Both the position numbers and the translations under genes were made by a program. From Schlegelella aquatica (GTDB taxonomy: Bacteria; Pseudomonadota; Gammaproteobacteria; Burkholderiales; Burkholderiaceae_C), in assembly GCF_026013905.1 (NCBI RefSeq), contig NZ_CP110257.1, positions 744,001 through 808,000 on the forward strand: DNA of 64,000 nucleotides. Reading direction: 5' to 3'. How positions within the stretch are numbered: the first letter of the stretch is position 1; every line of letters begins with the position of its first letter. This document shows, piece after piece, positions 1 to 9,797 of the stretch. The notes beneath the pieces were generated by a model that worked only from the letters and a program-made list of their open reading frames with translations, did no database searches and was not told the DNA's origin.

Positions 1-1091
1 TCGTAGTAGCCGGACTTGCGGGTCAGCTCCGCGGCCGCGAGGGTGATCGGCACGTAGCCGGTGTCCTGGTGCCACTTGGCCTGCACCTCGGGGCGCGAGA
101 GGTACTTGAAGAACTCGGCGACGCCCTTGTAGTCCGCCGGCTTCTTGCCGCTCATCACCCACAGGCTCGCCCCGCCGATGATGGAGTTCTGAGGCGCTCC
201 CGCCACGTTGTCGTGGTAGGGCAGGAAGTTGACGGAGAAGTCGAACTTCGCGTTCTTGCGGATGTTGGCCTGCGCGCCGGAGCTGGAGGTCAGCATCGCG
301 CACTCGCCGCTGAAGAACTTGGCCTCGGCCTCGTTGCGCCGGCCCGCGTAGGTGAACCAGCCGTTCTTGGCGAAGTCGCCCAGCATCTGGATGTGGGCCA
401 CGTGCTGCGGCGAGTTGAAGGTGAACTGCGTGTCGGTGCCGGCGATGCCGTTCTCCTTGGTGCCGATCGGCAGGTTGTGCCAGGCGGAGAAGTTCTCGAT
501 GTGCACCCACGACGGCCAGCCGGTGGTGTACACGCAGGCCTGGCCGCTGGCCTTGAGCTTGCCGGCCGCCACCGCGAACTCTCTCCAGGTCTTGGGCGCC
601 TTCTCGGGATCGAGCCCGGCCTTGCGGAAGGCGTCCTTGTTCACGTAGAAGACCGGCGTGGAGGAGTTGAACGGCAAGGACAGCATGTTGCCCTTGCGAT
701 CGGTGTAGTAGCCGGCCACCGCGGGCACGTACACCTTGGGGTCGAACTCGACACCCGACTCCTTCATCAACTGGTGGACGGGCTTGATCGCGCCCTTGGC
801 CGCCATCATGGTGGCCGTGCCCACCTCGAACACCTGCAGGATGTGCGGTGCGTTGCCGGCGCGGAAGGCGGCGATCGCGGCCGTCATCGACTCGGGGTAC
901 GAGCCCTTGAAGACGGGCACCACCTTGTAGTCCTTCTGGCTGGCGTTGAAGCCGTTGGCCAGCTCGATCACGCGCTCGTTGAGGGCGCCGGTCATCGAGT
1001 GCCACCACTGGATCTCGACCTGGGCGCGCGCCGGCGCGGCAGACAGGGTGACGACGGCCGCGGCAGCGGCGGCAGCGAGTGTGAGCTTCAT
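1..1091 (-). CDS. ugpB: sn-glycerol-3-phosphate ABC transporter substrate-binding protein (partial, 3' end outside window)
   Basis: This is a periplasmic binding protein that captures glycerol-3-phosphate or glycerophosphodiesters for an ABC importer. The minus-strand reading frame begins with ATG at 1091 and stays open to base 1, giving 363 codons. Family members have about 435 residues, so the C-terminus lies outside the window. Residues 1-23 form a signal peptide ([20 protein letters not shown], then ARAQ). The mature start [17 protein letters not shown] and later segments such as [17 protein letters not shown] are typical of the UgpB branch of extracellular solute-binding family 1. Permease genes ugpA/ugpE would be expected just beyond base 1. 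It is divergent from the FAD/Fe-S gene at 1311. Confidence 0.93.
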   Translation of the reverse strand, partial: MKLTLAAAAAAAVVTLSAAPARAQVEIQWWHSMTGALNERVIELANGFNASQKDYKVVPVFKGSYPESMTAAIAAFRAGNAPHILQVFEVGTATMMAAKGAIKPVHQLMKESGVEFDPKVYVPAVAGYYTDRKGNMLSLPFNSSTPVFYVNKDAFRKAGLDPEKAPKTWREFAVAAGKLKASGQACVYTTGWPSWVHIENFSAWHNLPIGTKENGIAGTDTQFTFNSPQHVAHIQMLGDFAKNGWFTYAGRRNEAEAKFFSGECAMLTSSSGAQANIRKNAKFDFSVNFLPYHDNVAGAPQNSIIGGASLWVMSGKKPADYKGVAEFFKYLSRPEVQAKWHQDTGYVPITLAAAELTRKSGYY

Positions 1092-1164
1092 GACATCTCC
1101 ATGCAGGGGGGAACCGGCCGGAGCACCGTGGCTCCCGGCCGGCCCGCGAGCCTAGCGTTGTTAT

Positions 1165-1186
1165 GTGACAGGAGGGTTTCTGTCAC
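1165..1186. promoter_or_regulatory. inverted repeat in the ugpB / dehydrogenase divergent intergenic region
   Basis: GTGACA at 1165-1170 and TGTCAC at 1181-1186 form a perfect 6-bp inverted repeat around a 10-base centre, in the only spacer between ugpB and the divergent gene at 1311. Each arm contains CTGTCAC, which resembles half of a PhoB box (ugp genes belong to the Pho regulon in many bacteria). However, the arms are inverted, not direct repeats at 11-base spacing, so the Pho assignment is weak. Confidence 0.35.
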
Positions 1187-1310
1187 GGAAGCGCTGCCGC
1201 CGCAACCGGGGCAGCCCGGGGAGGCCCGAAGCCGGGGCGCGGGATGTTGCGCTGCGGTAGGATTGCCGCTCAAGCGCTGTTACAAACCCCGCCCCACGCG
1301 CCCGGAGCCC

Positions 1311-4300
1311 ATGAACGCACCGCTCCCCGTCCACGACCTCGCTTCGAGCAGCCCGACCGCCCGCGATGCCGCGCACCCGCGGCTGCGCGAGATTCCTTAC
1401 AACTACACCTCGTTCTCGGACCGCGAGATCGTCATCCGCATCCTCGGAGCGCGGGCGTGGGAGGTGCTGAGTCTGCTGCGCGAGGAGCGCCAGACGGGCC
1501 GTTCCGCCCGCATGCTGTACGAGGTCCTGGGCGACATCTGGGTCGTGCAGCGCAACCCCTATCTGCAAGACGACCTGCTGGACAACCCCAGGCGGCGGCG
1601 CCTGCTCATCGAGGCGCTGGAGCACCGCCTGCGCGAGATCGAGCGCCGTCGCACCCCGGCGGCCGACGCGGCGCGCGACGCCTTGGTGGGCGAACTGCTG
1701 GCCGCAGCCCGGCAGGCGGTCGAGCGCTTTGCCGCCTACTTCGACGAAGTGGCCGAGCTGCGCCGCCGCACCGTGCGCGTGCTGGGCCGCCACACGCGGC
1801 GCGACAACATCAAGTTCGACGGGCTGAGCCGCGTCTCGCACGTCACCGACGCCACCGACTGGCGCGTGGAGTACCCGTTCGTCGTGCTCACGCCCGACAC
1901 CGAGGCCGAGACGGCCGCGCTCGTCAAGGGCTGCATCGAGCTGGGCCTGACCATCATCCCGCGCGGCGGCGGCACCGGCTACACCGGCGGCGCCGTGCCG
2001 CTCACCTGGAAGTCGGCCGTCATCAACACCGAGAAGCTCGAAGCGATGAGCGAGGTCGAGGAGGTGCGGCTGCCCGGCCTGGACCGGCCGGTGCCCACCA
2101 TCTGGACCGAGGCCGGCGTCGTCACGCAGCGTGTGGCCGACGCGGCCGAGCGCGCCGGTTTCGTCTTCGCGGTGGACCCGACTTCGGCCGAGGCCTCCTG
2201 CATCGGCGGCAACATCGCGATGAATGCGGGCGGCAAGAAGGCGGTGCTGTGGGGCACGGCGCTCGACAACCTCGCCTCCTGGCGCATGGTCACCCCGGAC
2301 GCGCAATGGCTGGAGGTGGTGCGGCTCGACCACAACCTCGGCAAGATCCACGACGTGGAGGTTGCGAGCTTCGAACTGCGCTACTTCGAGGCGGCCGGCA
2401 AGATCGACTGGAGCCGGCCGACGCGCATCGAACGCCTCGACATCCCGGGACGGGTGTTCCGCAAGGAGGGCCTGGGCAAGGACGTGACCGACAAGTTCCT
2501 CGCGGGCCTTCCGGGCGTGCAGAAGGAAGGCTGCGACGGGCTCATCACCTCGGCGCGCTGGATCGTGCACCGCATGCCGGCGCACACGCGCACCGTGTGC
2601 CTGGAGTTCTTCGGCAACGCCAAGGACGCGGTGCCCTCCATCGTCGAGATCAAGGGCTACATGTTCTCGCTCGCCAAGGCGGGCGGCATCGAGCTGGAGG
2701 GGCGCGGGCGCTTTCCGGTGCTGCTGGCGGGCCTGGAACACCTGGACGACCGCTATCTCAGGGCGGTGGGCTACGCGACCAAATCCAAGCGCGGCACGCT
2801 GCCCAAGATGGTGCTGATCGGCGACATCGTCGGCGACGACCCCGACGCGGTGGCCAAGGCCACCTCGGAAGTCGTGCGCATCGCCAACAGCCGCTCGGGC
2901 GAGGGGTTCGTCGCCGTCTCGCCGGACGCGCGCAAGAAGTTCTGGCTCGACCGCAAGCGCACCGCGGCCATCTCCCGGCACACCAACGCCTTCAAGATCA
3001 ACGAGGACGTGGTGATCCCGCTCGACCGCATGGGCGAGTACACCGAGGGGATCGAGCGCATCAACATCGAGCTGTCGTTGCGCAACAAGCTGCAGCTGGT
3101 GGAGCGGCTGGAGGAGTTCTTCACCGAGGGTTCGCTGCCGCTCGGCAAGACGGACGACGCCAGCGAGATCCCGAGCGCCGAGTTGCTGGAGGACCGGGTG
3201 CAGCAGGCGCTCGCGCTGCTGCGCGAGACGCGCGAGTTGTGGTCGCACTGGCTGCACCACCTCGACGTGGTGCAGGCGGACACCGGGCGCACCTACTTCG
3301 CGCAGTTGCAGGACCACAGCCTGCGCGCCTCTTGGAAGACCCAGCTGCTCAAGCCCCTGCAGGGTCTGTTCGCGGGCGCTGCCTTGCAGCCCATCGTCGA
3401 CGAGTGCCGGCGCATCCACAAGGAGGTGCTGCGCGGGCGGGTGTGGGTGGCGCTGCACATGCACGCCGGCGACGGCAACGTGCACACCAACATCCCCGTC
3501 AACAGCGACAACTACGAGATGCTGCAGACGGCCCACGAAGCGGTGGGCCGCATCATGAAGCTCGCGCGCAGCCTGGGCGGCGTGATCTCCGGCGAGCACG
3601 GCATCGGCATCACCAAGCTGGAGTTCCTGAGCGACGAGGAGCTGGCGCGCTTCGTCGAGTACAAGCGGCGCGTGGACCCGGAAGGCCGCTTCAACAAGGG
3701 CAAGCTCATGCGCGAGCCCGGGCTGTACGCCGATCTGACCAACGCCTACACGCCCAGCTTCGGGCTGATGGGCCACGAGTCGCTGATCATGCAGCAGTCG
3801 GACATCGGCGACATCGCCGCCTCCATCAAGGACTGCCTGCGCTGCGGCAAGTGCAAGCCGGTGTGCGCGACGCACGTACCGCGCGCCAACCTGCTCTACA
3901 GCCCGCGCAACAAGATCCTGGCGACCTCGCTGCTGATCGAGGCCTTCCTCTACGAGGAGCAAACGCGCCGCGGCGTGTCGATCAAGCACTGGGAGGAGTT
4001 CGAGGACGTGGGCGACCATTGCACGGTCTGCCACAAGTGCGCGACGCCCTGCCCGGTGAAGATCGACTTCGGCGACGTGTCGATGAACATGCGCAACCTC
4101 TTGCGCAAGATGGGCAAGAAGAGCTTCCGGCCGGGCAACAAGGCCGCGATGCTGATGCTCAACGCCACCCATCCGCAGACCATCAAGCTGGCCCGTGCGG
4201 CGATGGTGGACGTCGGTTTCAAGGCGCAGCGCCTCGCCAACGACCTGCTCAAGGGCCTCGCCAAGAAGCAGACGGCCCGCCCGCCGGCCACCGTGGGCAC

Positions 4301-5246
4301 CGCCCCGATCAAGGAGCAGGTGATCCACTTCGTCAACAAGAAGCTGCCGGGCGGGCTGCCGACCCGCACCGCCCGCGCACTGCTGGACATCGAGGACAAG
4401 AACTACGTCCCCATCATCCGCGACCCGAAGAAGACGAGCGCCGACAGCGAGGCGGTGTTCTACTTCCCCGGTTGCGGCTCCGAGCGCCTGTTCTCGCAAG
4501 TGGGCTTGGCCACCCAGGCCATGCTCTGGCATGCCGGGGTGCAGACCGTGCTGCCGCCGGGCTACCTGTGCTGCGGCTATCCGCAGCGCGGCTCGGGCCA
4601 GTACGACAAGGCCGAGAAGATCATCACCGACAACCGGGTGCTGTTCCATCGCGTGGCCAACACGCTGAACTACCTGGACATCAAGACCGTGGTGGTGAGC
4701 TGCGGCACCTGCTACGACCAGCTGCAGGGCTACGAGTTCGACAAGATCTTCCCCGGCTGCCGCATCGTCGACATTCACGAGTTCTTGCTCGAGAAGGGAA
4801 TCAAGCTGGAAGGCCAGGGCGCGTACCTCTATCACGACCCCTGCCACAGCCCGATGAAGCAGCAGGACCCGATGAAGACCGTCAAGGCCCTGGTGGGCGA
4901 GCAGGTCGTCAAGAGCGACCGCTGCTGCGGCGAGTCCGGCACGCTGGGCGTCACCCGACCCGACATCTCGACACAGATCCGCTTCCGCAAGGAGCAGGAG
5001 ATCCGCAAGGGCGAGGCGGCGCTGCGCGCCAGCGGTGCGGTGAGCGAGCGGGAGAACATCAAGATCCTGACCTCCTGCCCCAGCTGCTTGCAGGGCCTGT
5101 CACGGTATGGCGAGGACCTCGCCAACGGCCTGCTGGAGGCCGATTACATCGTCGTCGAGATGGCCCGCCGCCTCCTCGGCCCGAATTGGCTGCCCGACTA
5201 CGTGCGCGCGGCCAACGAGGGTGGCATCGAGCGGGTGCTGGTGTGA
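1311..5246 (+). CDS. FAD-linked oxidase / (Fe-S)-binding dehydrogenase with N-terminal DUF3683
   Basis: A 1311-residue membrane-peripheral oxidoreductase related to D-lactate and glycolate dehydrogenases. It fuses a FAD subunit to a ferredoxin/CCG subunit. Domains in order: DUF3683-like N-terminus (about 20-190), FAD-binding PCMH domain (about 195-480, glycine-rich [16 protein letters not shown]), FAD oxidase C-terminal domain with [15 protein letters not shown] and [12 protein letters not shown], a pair of 4Fe-4S motifs ([11 protein letters not shown] from residue 842, [11 protein letters not shown] from residue 904), then two CCG domains ([21 protein letters not shown] and [16 protein letters not shown]). 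The ATG at 1311 was chosen because DUF3683 begins shortly after it; the open frame upstream has no homology. It overlaps the HIT gene by four bases. The substrate cannot be told from sequence; a 2-hydroxyacid is likely. Confidence 0.92.
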   Translation: MNAPLPVHDLASSSPTARDAAHPRLREIPYNYTSFSDREIVIRILGARAWEVLSLLREERQTGRSARMLYEVLGDIWVVQRNPYLQDDLLDNPRRRRLLIEALEHRLREIERRRTPAADAARDALVGELLAAARQAVERFAAYFDEVAELRRRTVRVLGRHTRRDNIKFDGLSRVSHVTDATDWRVEYPFVVLTPDTEAETAALVKGCIELGLTIIPRGGGTGYTGGAVPLTWKSAVINTEKLEAMSEVEEVRLPGLDRPVPTIWTEAGVVTQRVADAAERAGFVFAVDPTSAEASCIGGNIAMNAGGKKAVLWGTALDNLASWRMVTPDAQWLEVVRLDHNLGKIHDVEVASFELRYFEAAGKIDWSRPTRIERLDIPGRVFRKEGLGKDVTDKFLAGLPGVQKEGCDGLITSARWIVHRMPAHTRTVCLEFFGNAKDAVPSIVEIKGYMFSLAKAGGIELEGRGRFPVLLAGLEHLDDRYLRAVGYATKSKRGTLPKMVLIGDIVGDDPDAVAKATSEVVRIANSRSGEGFVAVSPDARKKFWLDRKRTAAISRHTNAFKINEDVVIPLDRMGEYTEGIERINIELSLRNKLQLVERLEEFFTEGSLPLGKTDDASEIPSAELLEDRVQQALALLRETRELWSHWLHHLDVVQADTGRTYFAQLQDHSLRASWKTQLLKPLQGLFAGAALQPIVDECRRIHKEVLRGRVWVALHMHAGDGNVHTNIPVNSDNYEMLQTAHEAVGRIMKLARSLGGVISGEHGIGITKLEFLSDEELARFVEYKRRVDPEGRFNKGKLMREPGLYADLTNAYTPSFGLMGHESLIMQQSDIGDIAASIKDCLRCGKCKPVCATHVPRANLLYSPRNKILATSLLIEAFLYEEQTRRGVSIKHWEEFEDVGDHCTVCHKCATPCPVKIDFGDVSMNMRNLLRKMGKKSFRPGNKAAMLMLNATHPQTIKLARAAMVDVGFKAQRLANDLLKGLAKKQTARPPATVGTAPIKEQVIHFVNKKLPGGLPTRTARALLDIEDKNYVPIIRDPKKTSADSEAVFYFPGCGSERLFSQVGLATQAMLWHAGVQTVLPPGYLCCGYPQRGSGQYDKAEKIITDNRVLFHRVANTLNYLDIKTVVVSCGTCYDQLQGYEFDKIFPGCRIVDIHEFLLEKGIKLEGQGAYLYHDPCHSPMKQQDPMKTVKALVGEQVVKSDRCCGESGTLGVTRPDISTQIRFRKEQEIRKGEAALRASGAVSERENIKILTSCPSCLQGLSRYGEDLANGLLEADYIVVEMARRLLGPNWLPDYVRAANEGGIERVLV

Positions 5247-5704
5247 CGGCCTGCGTGCGCTTGGCGGACTGCGAGCTGTGCCTCCAGCCGGGCGGCCTGC
5301 CGGTGTGGGAGGGCGCGGCGTGGCGCATCGTGCGCGTGGCAGACCCTTCGTTCCCGGCGTTCTACCGCGTCATCAGCCGGGCTCACCACCGGGAGTGGAC
5401 CGACGTGCCCCCCGGCGAGCGGCGCGTCGGGATGGCGCTCGTCGAGGCCGTGGAAGAGGCGCTGCGCAGCCTGCTGCCCGAGTCGAAGATCAACCTGGCG
5501 TCGTTCGGCAACGTCGTCGCCCATGTGCACTGGCACGTGATGGCGCGCTTTGCCTGGGACAGCCACTTTCCCCAACCGCTGTGGGGGCTTGCCCAGCGCG
5601 AGGCGGACGAGGCGCATCTCGAGTCCCTGGTGCGCCTCCTGCCCGCCCTCGACCAGGCGGTGCGCCAGGCGGCCTCGCAGGCCGTGGCGTCGTCCGGCGC
5701 GTGA
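5243..5704 (+). CDS. HIT family protein
   Basis: A 153-residue histidine-triad nucleotide hydrolase or transferase. The HIT signature is HVHWH at residues 94-98, preceded by [10 protein letters not shown]. The N-terminal part ([10 protein letters not shown]) has two cysteine pairs that could be a vestigial zinc site. The GTG start at 5243 overlaps the stop of the upstream dehydrogenase (GTGA), so the two are almost certainly translationally coupled in one operon. The coupling is common in Burkholderiales, but the link between HIT and the dehydrogenase is not known to me. The substrate is likely a nucleotide with an alpha-phosphate leaving group. Confidence 0.9.
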   Translation: MTACVRLADCELCLQPGGLPVWEGAAWRIVRVADPSFPAFYRVISRAHHREWTDVPPGERRVGMALVEAVEEALRSLLPESKINLASFGNVVAHVHWHVMARFAWDSHFPQPLWGLAQREADEAHLESLVRLLPALDQAVRQAASQAVASSGA

Positions 5705-5766
5705 CCCTCGGGCGCAGCCCCGTCCACCGCATCGAGCGGGCCGCCGCGGCCCTGGCGGCGAGGGGG

Positions 5767-5795
5767 TTGGGCGGGCGGCGGTTCGGTGATGTAAT
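5767..5795 (+). promoter_or_regulatory. candidate sigma-70 promoter for the TpsB gene
   Basis: TTGGGC at 5767-5772 and TGTAAT at 5790-5795 are separated by exactly 17 bases, about 130 bases before the TpsB ATG. The -10 matches consensus at five of six positions and the -35 at three of six. The rest of the 219-base gap between the HIT gene and TpsB shows nothing else I can name. Confidence 0.35.
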
Positions 5796-5923
5796 CGCGC
5801 CTCGTACAGAGCGCGCAGGCGAAGCACTCCACGCCCTCGTGTGCGGGGTAGGCCCGGCTGCGCGACGCGTCGGCACGTCGAGTGGCGGCCGGTGTCCCGG
5901 CCCTCCGTGAACCAGGACTGTTC

Positions 5924-7543
5924 ATGCCCTGCAACTTCCAGGCACGAGCCTTCCGGCTGGCGTCCCTCGGGGCGCTGTGCGCGGCCCTGGGCTTCGGCCT
6001 TGCGCCCGAGGGCGCCCGCGCGGTGGCTGCGGCCGATGCGGAGGGCGCCGCGGGCCTGCGCATCGTCAAGGGCTACGCGATCGGCGGAGACAACCCGCTG
6101 AGCGCCGCCCGTACCGGCCAGGTGCTCGCGCCCTACCTGGGCGTGCCGGCCAGCGCCGAGCTGCTGCGCCAGGCGCAGGTGGCGCTCGAATCGGCCTTGC
6201 ATGAACGCGGCTACACCTACTACCGCGTGGTCGTCCCCGCCCAGTCGCCCGGCGAGACGATCATGCTGGACGTCGTGCCCACGGTGGTGAACCGCGTGAT
6301 CGCGCGTGGCGCCGAGGCCGAGGCCGTGCGCCGCGCCTTGCCCGAGCTGCAAGAGGGGCGCTCGCCCAACACCCGCCGGCTCGCGCGACAGCTCGCCGCG
6401 GCCCAGGATGCGGGCGGACGGTGGGCCGTGACGCTGCGCCCCATGGCCGGGCACGACACGGTGGACGCCCAGGTCGAGGTCGAGGGGTTGCCGGCGCCGT
6501 GGGGTGCCGCCGTCGCATGGACCGACGATGGCAGCCGCGCCACCGGGCGCGACCGGCTCGCCCTGCAGGCCTGGCACGCCGACGTGGGCGGACGCGACCA
6601 TCAGGCGAGGGTGCGGTATACGACGTCCCTCGACGAGCCCTCCCGCGTGCACGAGTGGCACTTGGCATACCGCCTGCCCGTGCGCAGCTGGGGCGGCGCC
6701 TGGTATGCCACCTACGACGACGTGGACGCCCCGCGGGCGAGCGATCCCTGGCGCGAAGACTGGCGGCCCGTGGCGGCCGGCACGCCGGGCCGGTGGGCGC
6801 GGGTGGGCTATGTGCAGTACCTGGCGGGGCCGCAGGGGCGGGGCGACCGCGTGACAGTGGATGTGTCCCAGGCTCGGCTCGACGCGCTGGACGAGGACGG
6901 GCGCCCGACCCGAGGGCGTGAGCGCCGCAGCCAGCCGGCGACGGTGGGCTATCACAAGAGCGGCCCCTGGGGCGCGGGGATGCACCTCGACGGCTACCTG
7001 GAGGTCTCGGTCCATCTGGCCACCGGCCCTGCGGCCGACCTGGACGCCCATCGCAGCGAACGGTCCGCCATCGACAGCGTGCACTGGAAACGGCTGCGTG
7101 CCGGCGTGCAGTGGCGCGCCGAGGGCCCGAGGGGTTGGGCCTGGGTCGCACGCGCCCACGGCCAGTACAGCCCCCAGGCGCTGCTGGCTGCCGAGTCCTT
7201 TGCGCTCGGCGGTGCAAGCTCGGTGCGGGGCGCCGAGGAGCGCGCGGGCTTGGGGGACTCGGGCATCGCGGGCACGCTGGAGGCTCACTCGCCAAGTGCG
7301 GGCGGATGGCGCGCCTTGGCCTTCGTGGATGCCGGGCGATTGTGGAATCACCGCGGCGACGCCAGCCGCCCGCCGCGAGACCGGCTGGCCAGTGTGGGCA
7401 TCGGGGTTCGCTACCAGCATCCGAGCGGCGCTCGCCTGGTGGCCGATTACGGCCGGGTGGTGACCGGCAGCTTCTCGGATGCCGCTCAGGCCGCCGACAA
7501 GGGCGACGATAAACTGCACGTGAGCCTGTCCTACTCGTTCTGA
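5924..7543 (+). CDS. ShlB/FhaC/HecB family (TpsB) outer-membrane transporter
   Basis: A 539-residue two-partner-secretion transporter. The ATG at 5924 follows AGGA by seven bases and opens a signal peptide (about residues 1-27, ending GARA). A POTRA domain follows (about 40-120: GLRIVKGYAIGGDNPLS, then ALHERGYTYYRVVVP). From about 175 to the end is a 16-strand-barrel-type region that closes with the outer-membrane signature LHVSLSYSF (terminal Phe). The loop-6 motif reads SSVRGAEER, where most family members have VRG followed by Phe or Tyr. No TpsA exoprotein lies on either side, so this is an orphan transporter. It may work with a distant TpsA or on another substrate. It stands alone between the HIT gene and DUF971. 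Confidence 0.82.
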   Translation: MPCNFQARAFRLASLGALCAALGFGLAPEGARAVAAADAEGAAGLRIVKGYAIGGDNPLSAARTGQVLAPYLGVPASAELLRQAQVALESALHERGYTYYRVVVPAQSPGETIMLDVVPTVVNRVIARGAEAEAVRRALPELQEGRSPNTRRLARQLAAAQDAGGRWAVTLRPMAGHDTVDAQVEVEGLPAPWGAAVAWTDDGSRATGRDRLALQAWHADVGGRDHQARVRYTTSLDEPSRVHEWHLAYRLPVRSWGGAWYATYDDVDAPRASDPWREDWRPVAAGTPGRWARVGYVQYLAGPQGRGDRVTVDVSQARLDALDEDGRPTRGRERRSQPATVGYHKSGPWGAGMHLDGYLEVSVHLATGPAADLDAHRSERSAIDSVHWKRLRAGVQWRAEGPRGWAWVARAHGQYSPQALLAAESFALGGASSVRGAEERAGLGDSGIAGTLEAHSPSAGGWRALAFVDAGRLWNHRGDASRPPRDRLASVGIGVRYQHPSGARLVADYGRVVTGSFSDAAQAADKGDDKLHVSLSYSF

Positions 7544-7594
7544 ACGCTCCGAACGCCCGGGCCGGGCGCCGCCGTCCGATCTTCGTCACCTGCC

Positions 7595-8002
7595 ATGACC
7601 GCTTCTTCTCCAACGCCGACCGCATTGACGGTGCATCAGCAATCGCGCGTGCTGGAAATCAGCTTCGACACCGGCGAGACGTTCCGCATCCCGTTCGAGC
7701 TGATGCGCGTGTACTCGCCCTCGGCGGAAGTGCAGGGGCACGGCCCGGGGCAGGAGGTGCTGCAGACCGGCAAGCGCGATGTGGAGATCGTCGCCGTGGC
7801 GCCGGTCGGTCACTACGCGATCCAGCCCACCTTCAGCGACGGGCACGACTCGGGCATCTACACCTGGAGCTACCTCTACCGCCTGGGCGCTGAGCAGGAG
7901 CGCTTGTGGGCCCAGTACCTCGACCGCCTGGCCGAAGCCGGGCTGGACCGGGACGCCCCGATGCCGGCCAAAGCGGGCACCGGGTGCGGCCACGGCCATT
8001 GA
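7595..8002 (+). CDS. DUF971 (gamma-butyrobetaine hydroxylase-like N-terminal domain) protein
   Basis: A 135-residue single-domain protein of the DUF971 family, the small fold also found at the N-terminus of gamma-butyrobetaine dioxygenase. The recognisable core runs from [18 protein letters not shown] through [14 protein letters not shown] sequence to [17 protein letters not shown]. The tail is unusual: it ends CGHGH, a plausible metal-binding cluster. In Burkholderiales this gene usually stands just before ubiE, as here (89-base gap). Its function is not established; Fe-S or metal handling has been suggested for relatives. ATG at 7595. Confidence 0.88.
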   Translation: MTASSPTPTALTVHQQSRVLEISFDTGETFRIPFELMRVYSPSAEVQGHGPGQEVLQTGKRDVEIVAVAPVGHYAIQPTFSDGHDSGIYTWSYLYRLGAEQERLWAQYLDRLAEAGLDRDAPMPAKAGTGCGHGH

Positions 8003-8078
8003 GGGCGCCGGGCCCGCGATACCCCCCGCGGCTCACGGGCGCGGCCCGGCCGGAGTGCCGGCCACACCGCGAGTCGCT

Positions 8079-8084
8079 TACGAT
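8079..8084 (+). promoter_or_regulatory. -10 box of a probable leaderless ubiE transcript
   Basis: TACGAT lies only seven bases before the ubiE ATG at 8092, so transcription would start on or beside the start codon. There is no purine-rich ribosome site before the ATG, which fits a leaderless mRNA. No convincing -35 is visible. Confidence 0.4.
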
Positions 8085-8091
8085 TGCAGAC

Positions 8092-8823
8092 ATGAGTACC
8101 ACTCACTTTGGTTTCCAGACGGTCGACGAGGCTGAGAAGGCGCGTCGCGTGCGCGGTGTGTTCGATTCGGTCGCCTCCAAGTACGACCTGATGAACGACC
8201 TCATGTCCATGGGGCTGCACCGGGCATGGAAGGCCTACACGATCGCTGTCTCGGGGGTGCGCGAGGGCCAGCGCGTGCTCGACATTGCCGGCGGCACCGG
8301 CGACCTGGCGCGCGCCTTCGCGCGGCGCGTCGGCCCCACGGGCACGGTGGTGCACACCGACATCAATGAAGCGATGCTGCGCACGGGGCGTGACCGCCTC
8401 CTCGACGAGGGGCTGGTGCTGCCCACCACCATCTGCGACGCCGAGTGCCTGCCCTTTCCGGCCAACAGCTTCGATGTCGTGAGCGTGGCCTTCGGCCTGC
8501 GCAACATGACGCACAAAGAGCGGGCCCTGGCCGAGATGTGCCGCGTGCTCAAGCCGGGCGGCAAGCTCCTCGTGCTCGAGTTCTCCAAGGTGGCCAAGCC
8601 GCTGGAGAAGGCCTACGACTGGTATTCCTTTTCGGTGCTGCCGCGGCTGGGTCAGTGGGTCGCGGGCGATGCGGCCAGCTACCGTTATCTCGCCGAATCG
8701 ATTCGCATGCACCCCGGCCAGCAGGAACTGAAGGCCATGATGAAAGCCGCGGGCTTCGGGCATGTGGACGTGCACAACCTCACCGCCGGCGTGGTGGCCT
8801 TGCACGTCGGCATCAAGTGCTGA
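8092..8823 (+). CDS. ubiE: ubiquinone/menaquinone biosynthesis C-methyltransferase UbiE
   Basis: A 243-residue SAM-dependent methyltransferase that methylates the ring carbon of demethylmenaquinol and 2-polyprenyl-6-methoxybenzoquinol. The first UbiE signature is [14 protein letters not shown] (31-44). SAM motif I is [12 protein letters not shown] (62-73). Motif II and the post-motif [16 protein letters not shown] follow, and the C-terminal end [10 protein letters not shown] is typical. Full length. The start is fixed by the family N-terminus THFGFQTV. A Tim44-domain gene follows, but its usual partners ubiJ and ubiB are 31 kb away, beyond the EPS locus. Confidence 0.97.
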   Translation: MSTTHFGFQTVDEAEKARRVRGVFDSVASKYDLMNDLMSMGLHRAWKAYTIAVSGVREGQRVLDIAGGTGDLARAFARRVGPTGTVVHTDINEAMLRTGRDRLLDEGLVLPTTICDAECLPFPANSFDVVSVAFGLRNMTHKERALAEMCRVLKPGGKLLVLEFSKVAKPLEKAYDWYSFSVLPRLGQWVAGDAASYRYLAESIRMHPGQQELKAMMKAAGFGHVDVHNLTAGVVALHVGIKC

Positions 8824-8898
8824 CGACAGGCGGCATGCTGTGAGCATCGGCGCCGTCCCCGGCGCTGGTGCCCCTTCCCTCGCCCGCAGAGTCCGTCC

Positions 8899-9552
8899 AT
8901 GCCGATCAGCACCCCAGCCCTGCAGTCCCTCACGTCCGGATGGTCCGGCATGGCTGTACTGGGCGTGACGCTGCTGCTCGCCGGTGGGGGCTTGTGGTGG
9001 GGCGGGCGCCGTTGGCGCAAGGGCCCGGGCGGGCCGGCAGGCCGTAGCGGCCGGGGCGTCTGGCGAGACTATGCCCCGGCTGCCTATGAAGCGGCGACCC
9101 TGGCGCCCGAATCGTCGGTGCATCCGCAGGCCACGGGACAACAACCCGGCGAGCGCACCGGCGCTTGGCTGGCGGCCGTGCCTGAGGGATTTGATTCCAT
9201 CGGTTTCCTCGAGGCGGCAAAACGTAACTTCGTCTTGCTGCAATCCGCGTGGGACCAGGCGGACGTCCCCGCGCTGGCCGCGCTGATGACCGACGAGCTG
9301 CTCGAGCACATCCGGCAGCAGCTGCGGGAGCGGGGCGACCGCCCCAACCGCACCGACGTCGTGATGCTCGAAGCGCGCCTCCTCGGCGTGGAAGACCTCG
9401 GGCCGGGCTGGCTCGCCAGTATCGAGTTCTCCGGGATGATCCGGGAGGAAATCAGCGCCGGTGCCGCGCCCTTCCGGGAAGTCTGGTCGCTGACCAAGCC
9501 GCGCGACGGCTCCACCGGCTGGTTGCTCGCCGCGGTGCAAGCCCTGCAGTGA
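8899..9552 (+). CDS. Tim44-like domain inner-membrane protein
   Basis: A 217-residue protein with one N-terminal membrane segment (about 15-36, ending in an Arg-rich stop-transfer). A low-complexity linker follows, then a C-terminal Tim44/MBA1-type domain (about 97-216: FLEAAKRNFVLLQSAWDQAD, MTDELLEHIRQQL). This fold is found in mitochondrial Tim44 and in bacterial proteins of unknown, probably membrane-associated function. In Burkholderiales the gene normally lies between ubiE and ubiJ; here it is the last gene before the EPS locus. No strong ribosome site is visible before the ATG at 8899. Confidence 0.85.
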   Translation: MPISTPALQSLTSGWSGMAVLGVTLLLAGGGLWWGGRRWRKGPGGPAGRSGRGVWRDYAPAAYEAATLAPESSVHPQATGQQPGERTGAWLAAVPEGFDSIGFLEAAKRNFVLLQSAWDQADVPALAALMTDELLEHIRQQLRERGDRPNRTDVVMLEARLLGVEDLGPGWLASIEFSGMIREEISAGAAPFREVWSLTKPRDGSTGWLLAAVQALQ

Positions 9553-9625
9553 GCGTGCCCGCGTGCCGGGCCGCCGACGCCTCTCCTAAGACCATCTCCT
9601 CGCCGTAACTGCGAGTTTTTGTTTC

Positions 9626-9678
9626 GGGCATGCCCCTTAACCACGGGTTACCTCGCCCCGAAAACCGACCAGTACACT
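9626..9678 (+). promoter_or_regulatory. putative promoter/operator region of the eps cluster
   Basis: The 245-base gap before epsD holds two small symmetric elements. The palindrome GGGCATGCCC is at 9626-9635, and TAACC-ACG-GGTTA is at 9638-9650. A -10-like TACACT follows at 9673-9678, with a weak TTACCT at 9648-9653 (19-base spacer). The arrangement suggests an operator over the -35 region of the first eps promoter, about 120 bases ahead of the epsD ATG. No regulator gene is encoded in the cluster. Confidence 0.3.
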
Positions 9679-9797
9679 GCCTTCGACCTTGAGCAGCAGG
9701 TGCCGTGCTCGTAGGTCATCCATTGCGCAAGAGTGAAAAGCCCGGGAGCCTCGACGCGCCCGGCTGAGCGTCCGCACGGACGCAGGGAGAGATTCGA

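Noticed and set aside
1161..4847. A minus-strand open frame of over 1200 codons opposite the FAD/Fe-S dehydrogenase
   Set aside because: It is rich in Arg/His/Val/Leu in the pattern typical of antisense frames in GC-rich genes and has no domain. The plus strand encodes a complete multi-domain enzyme.
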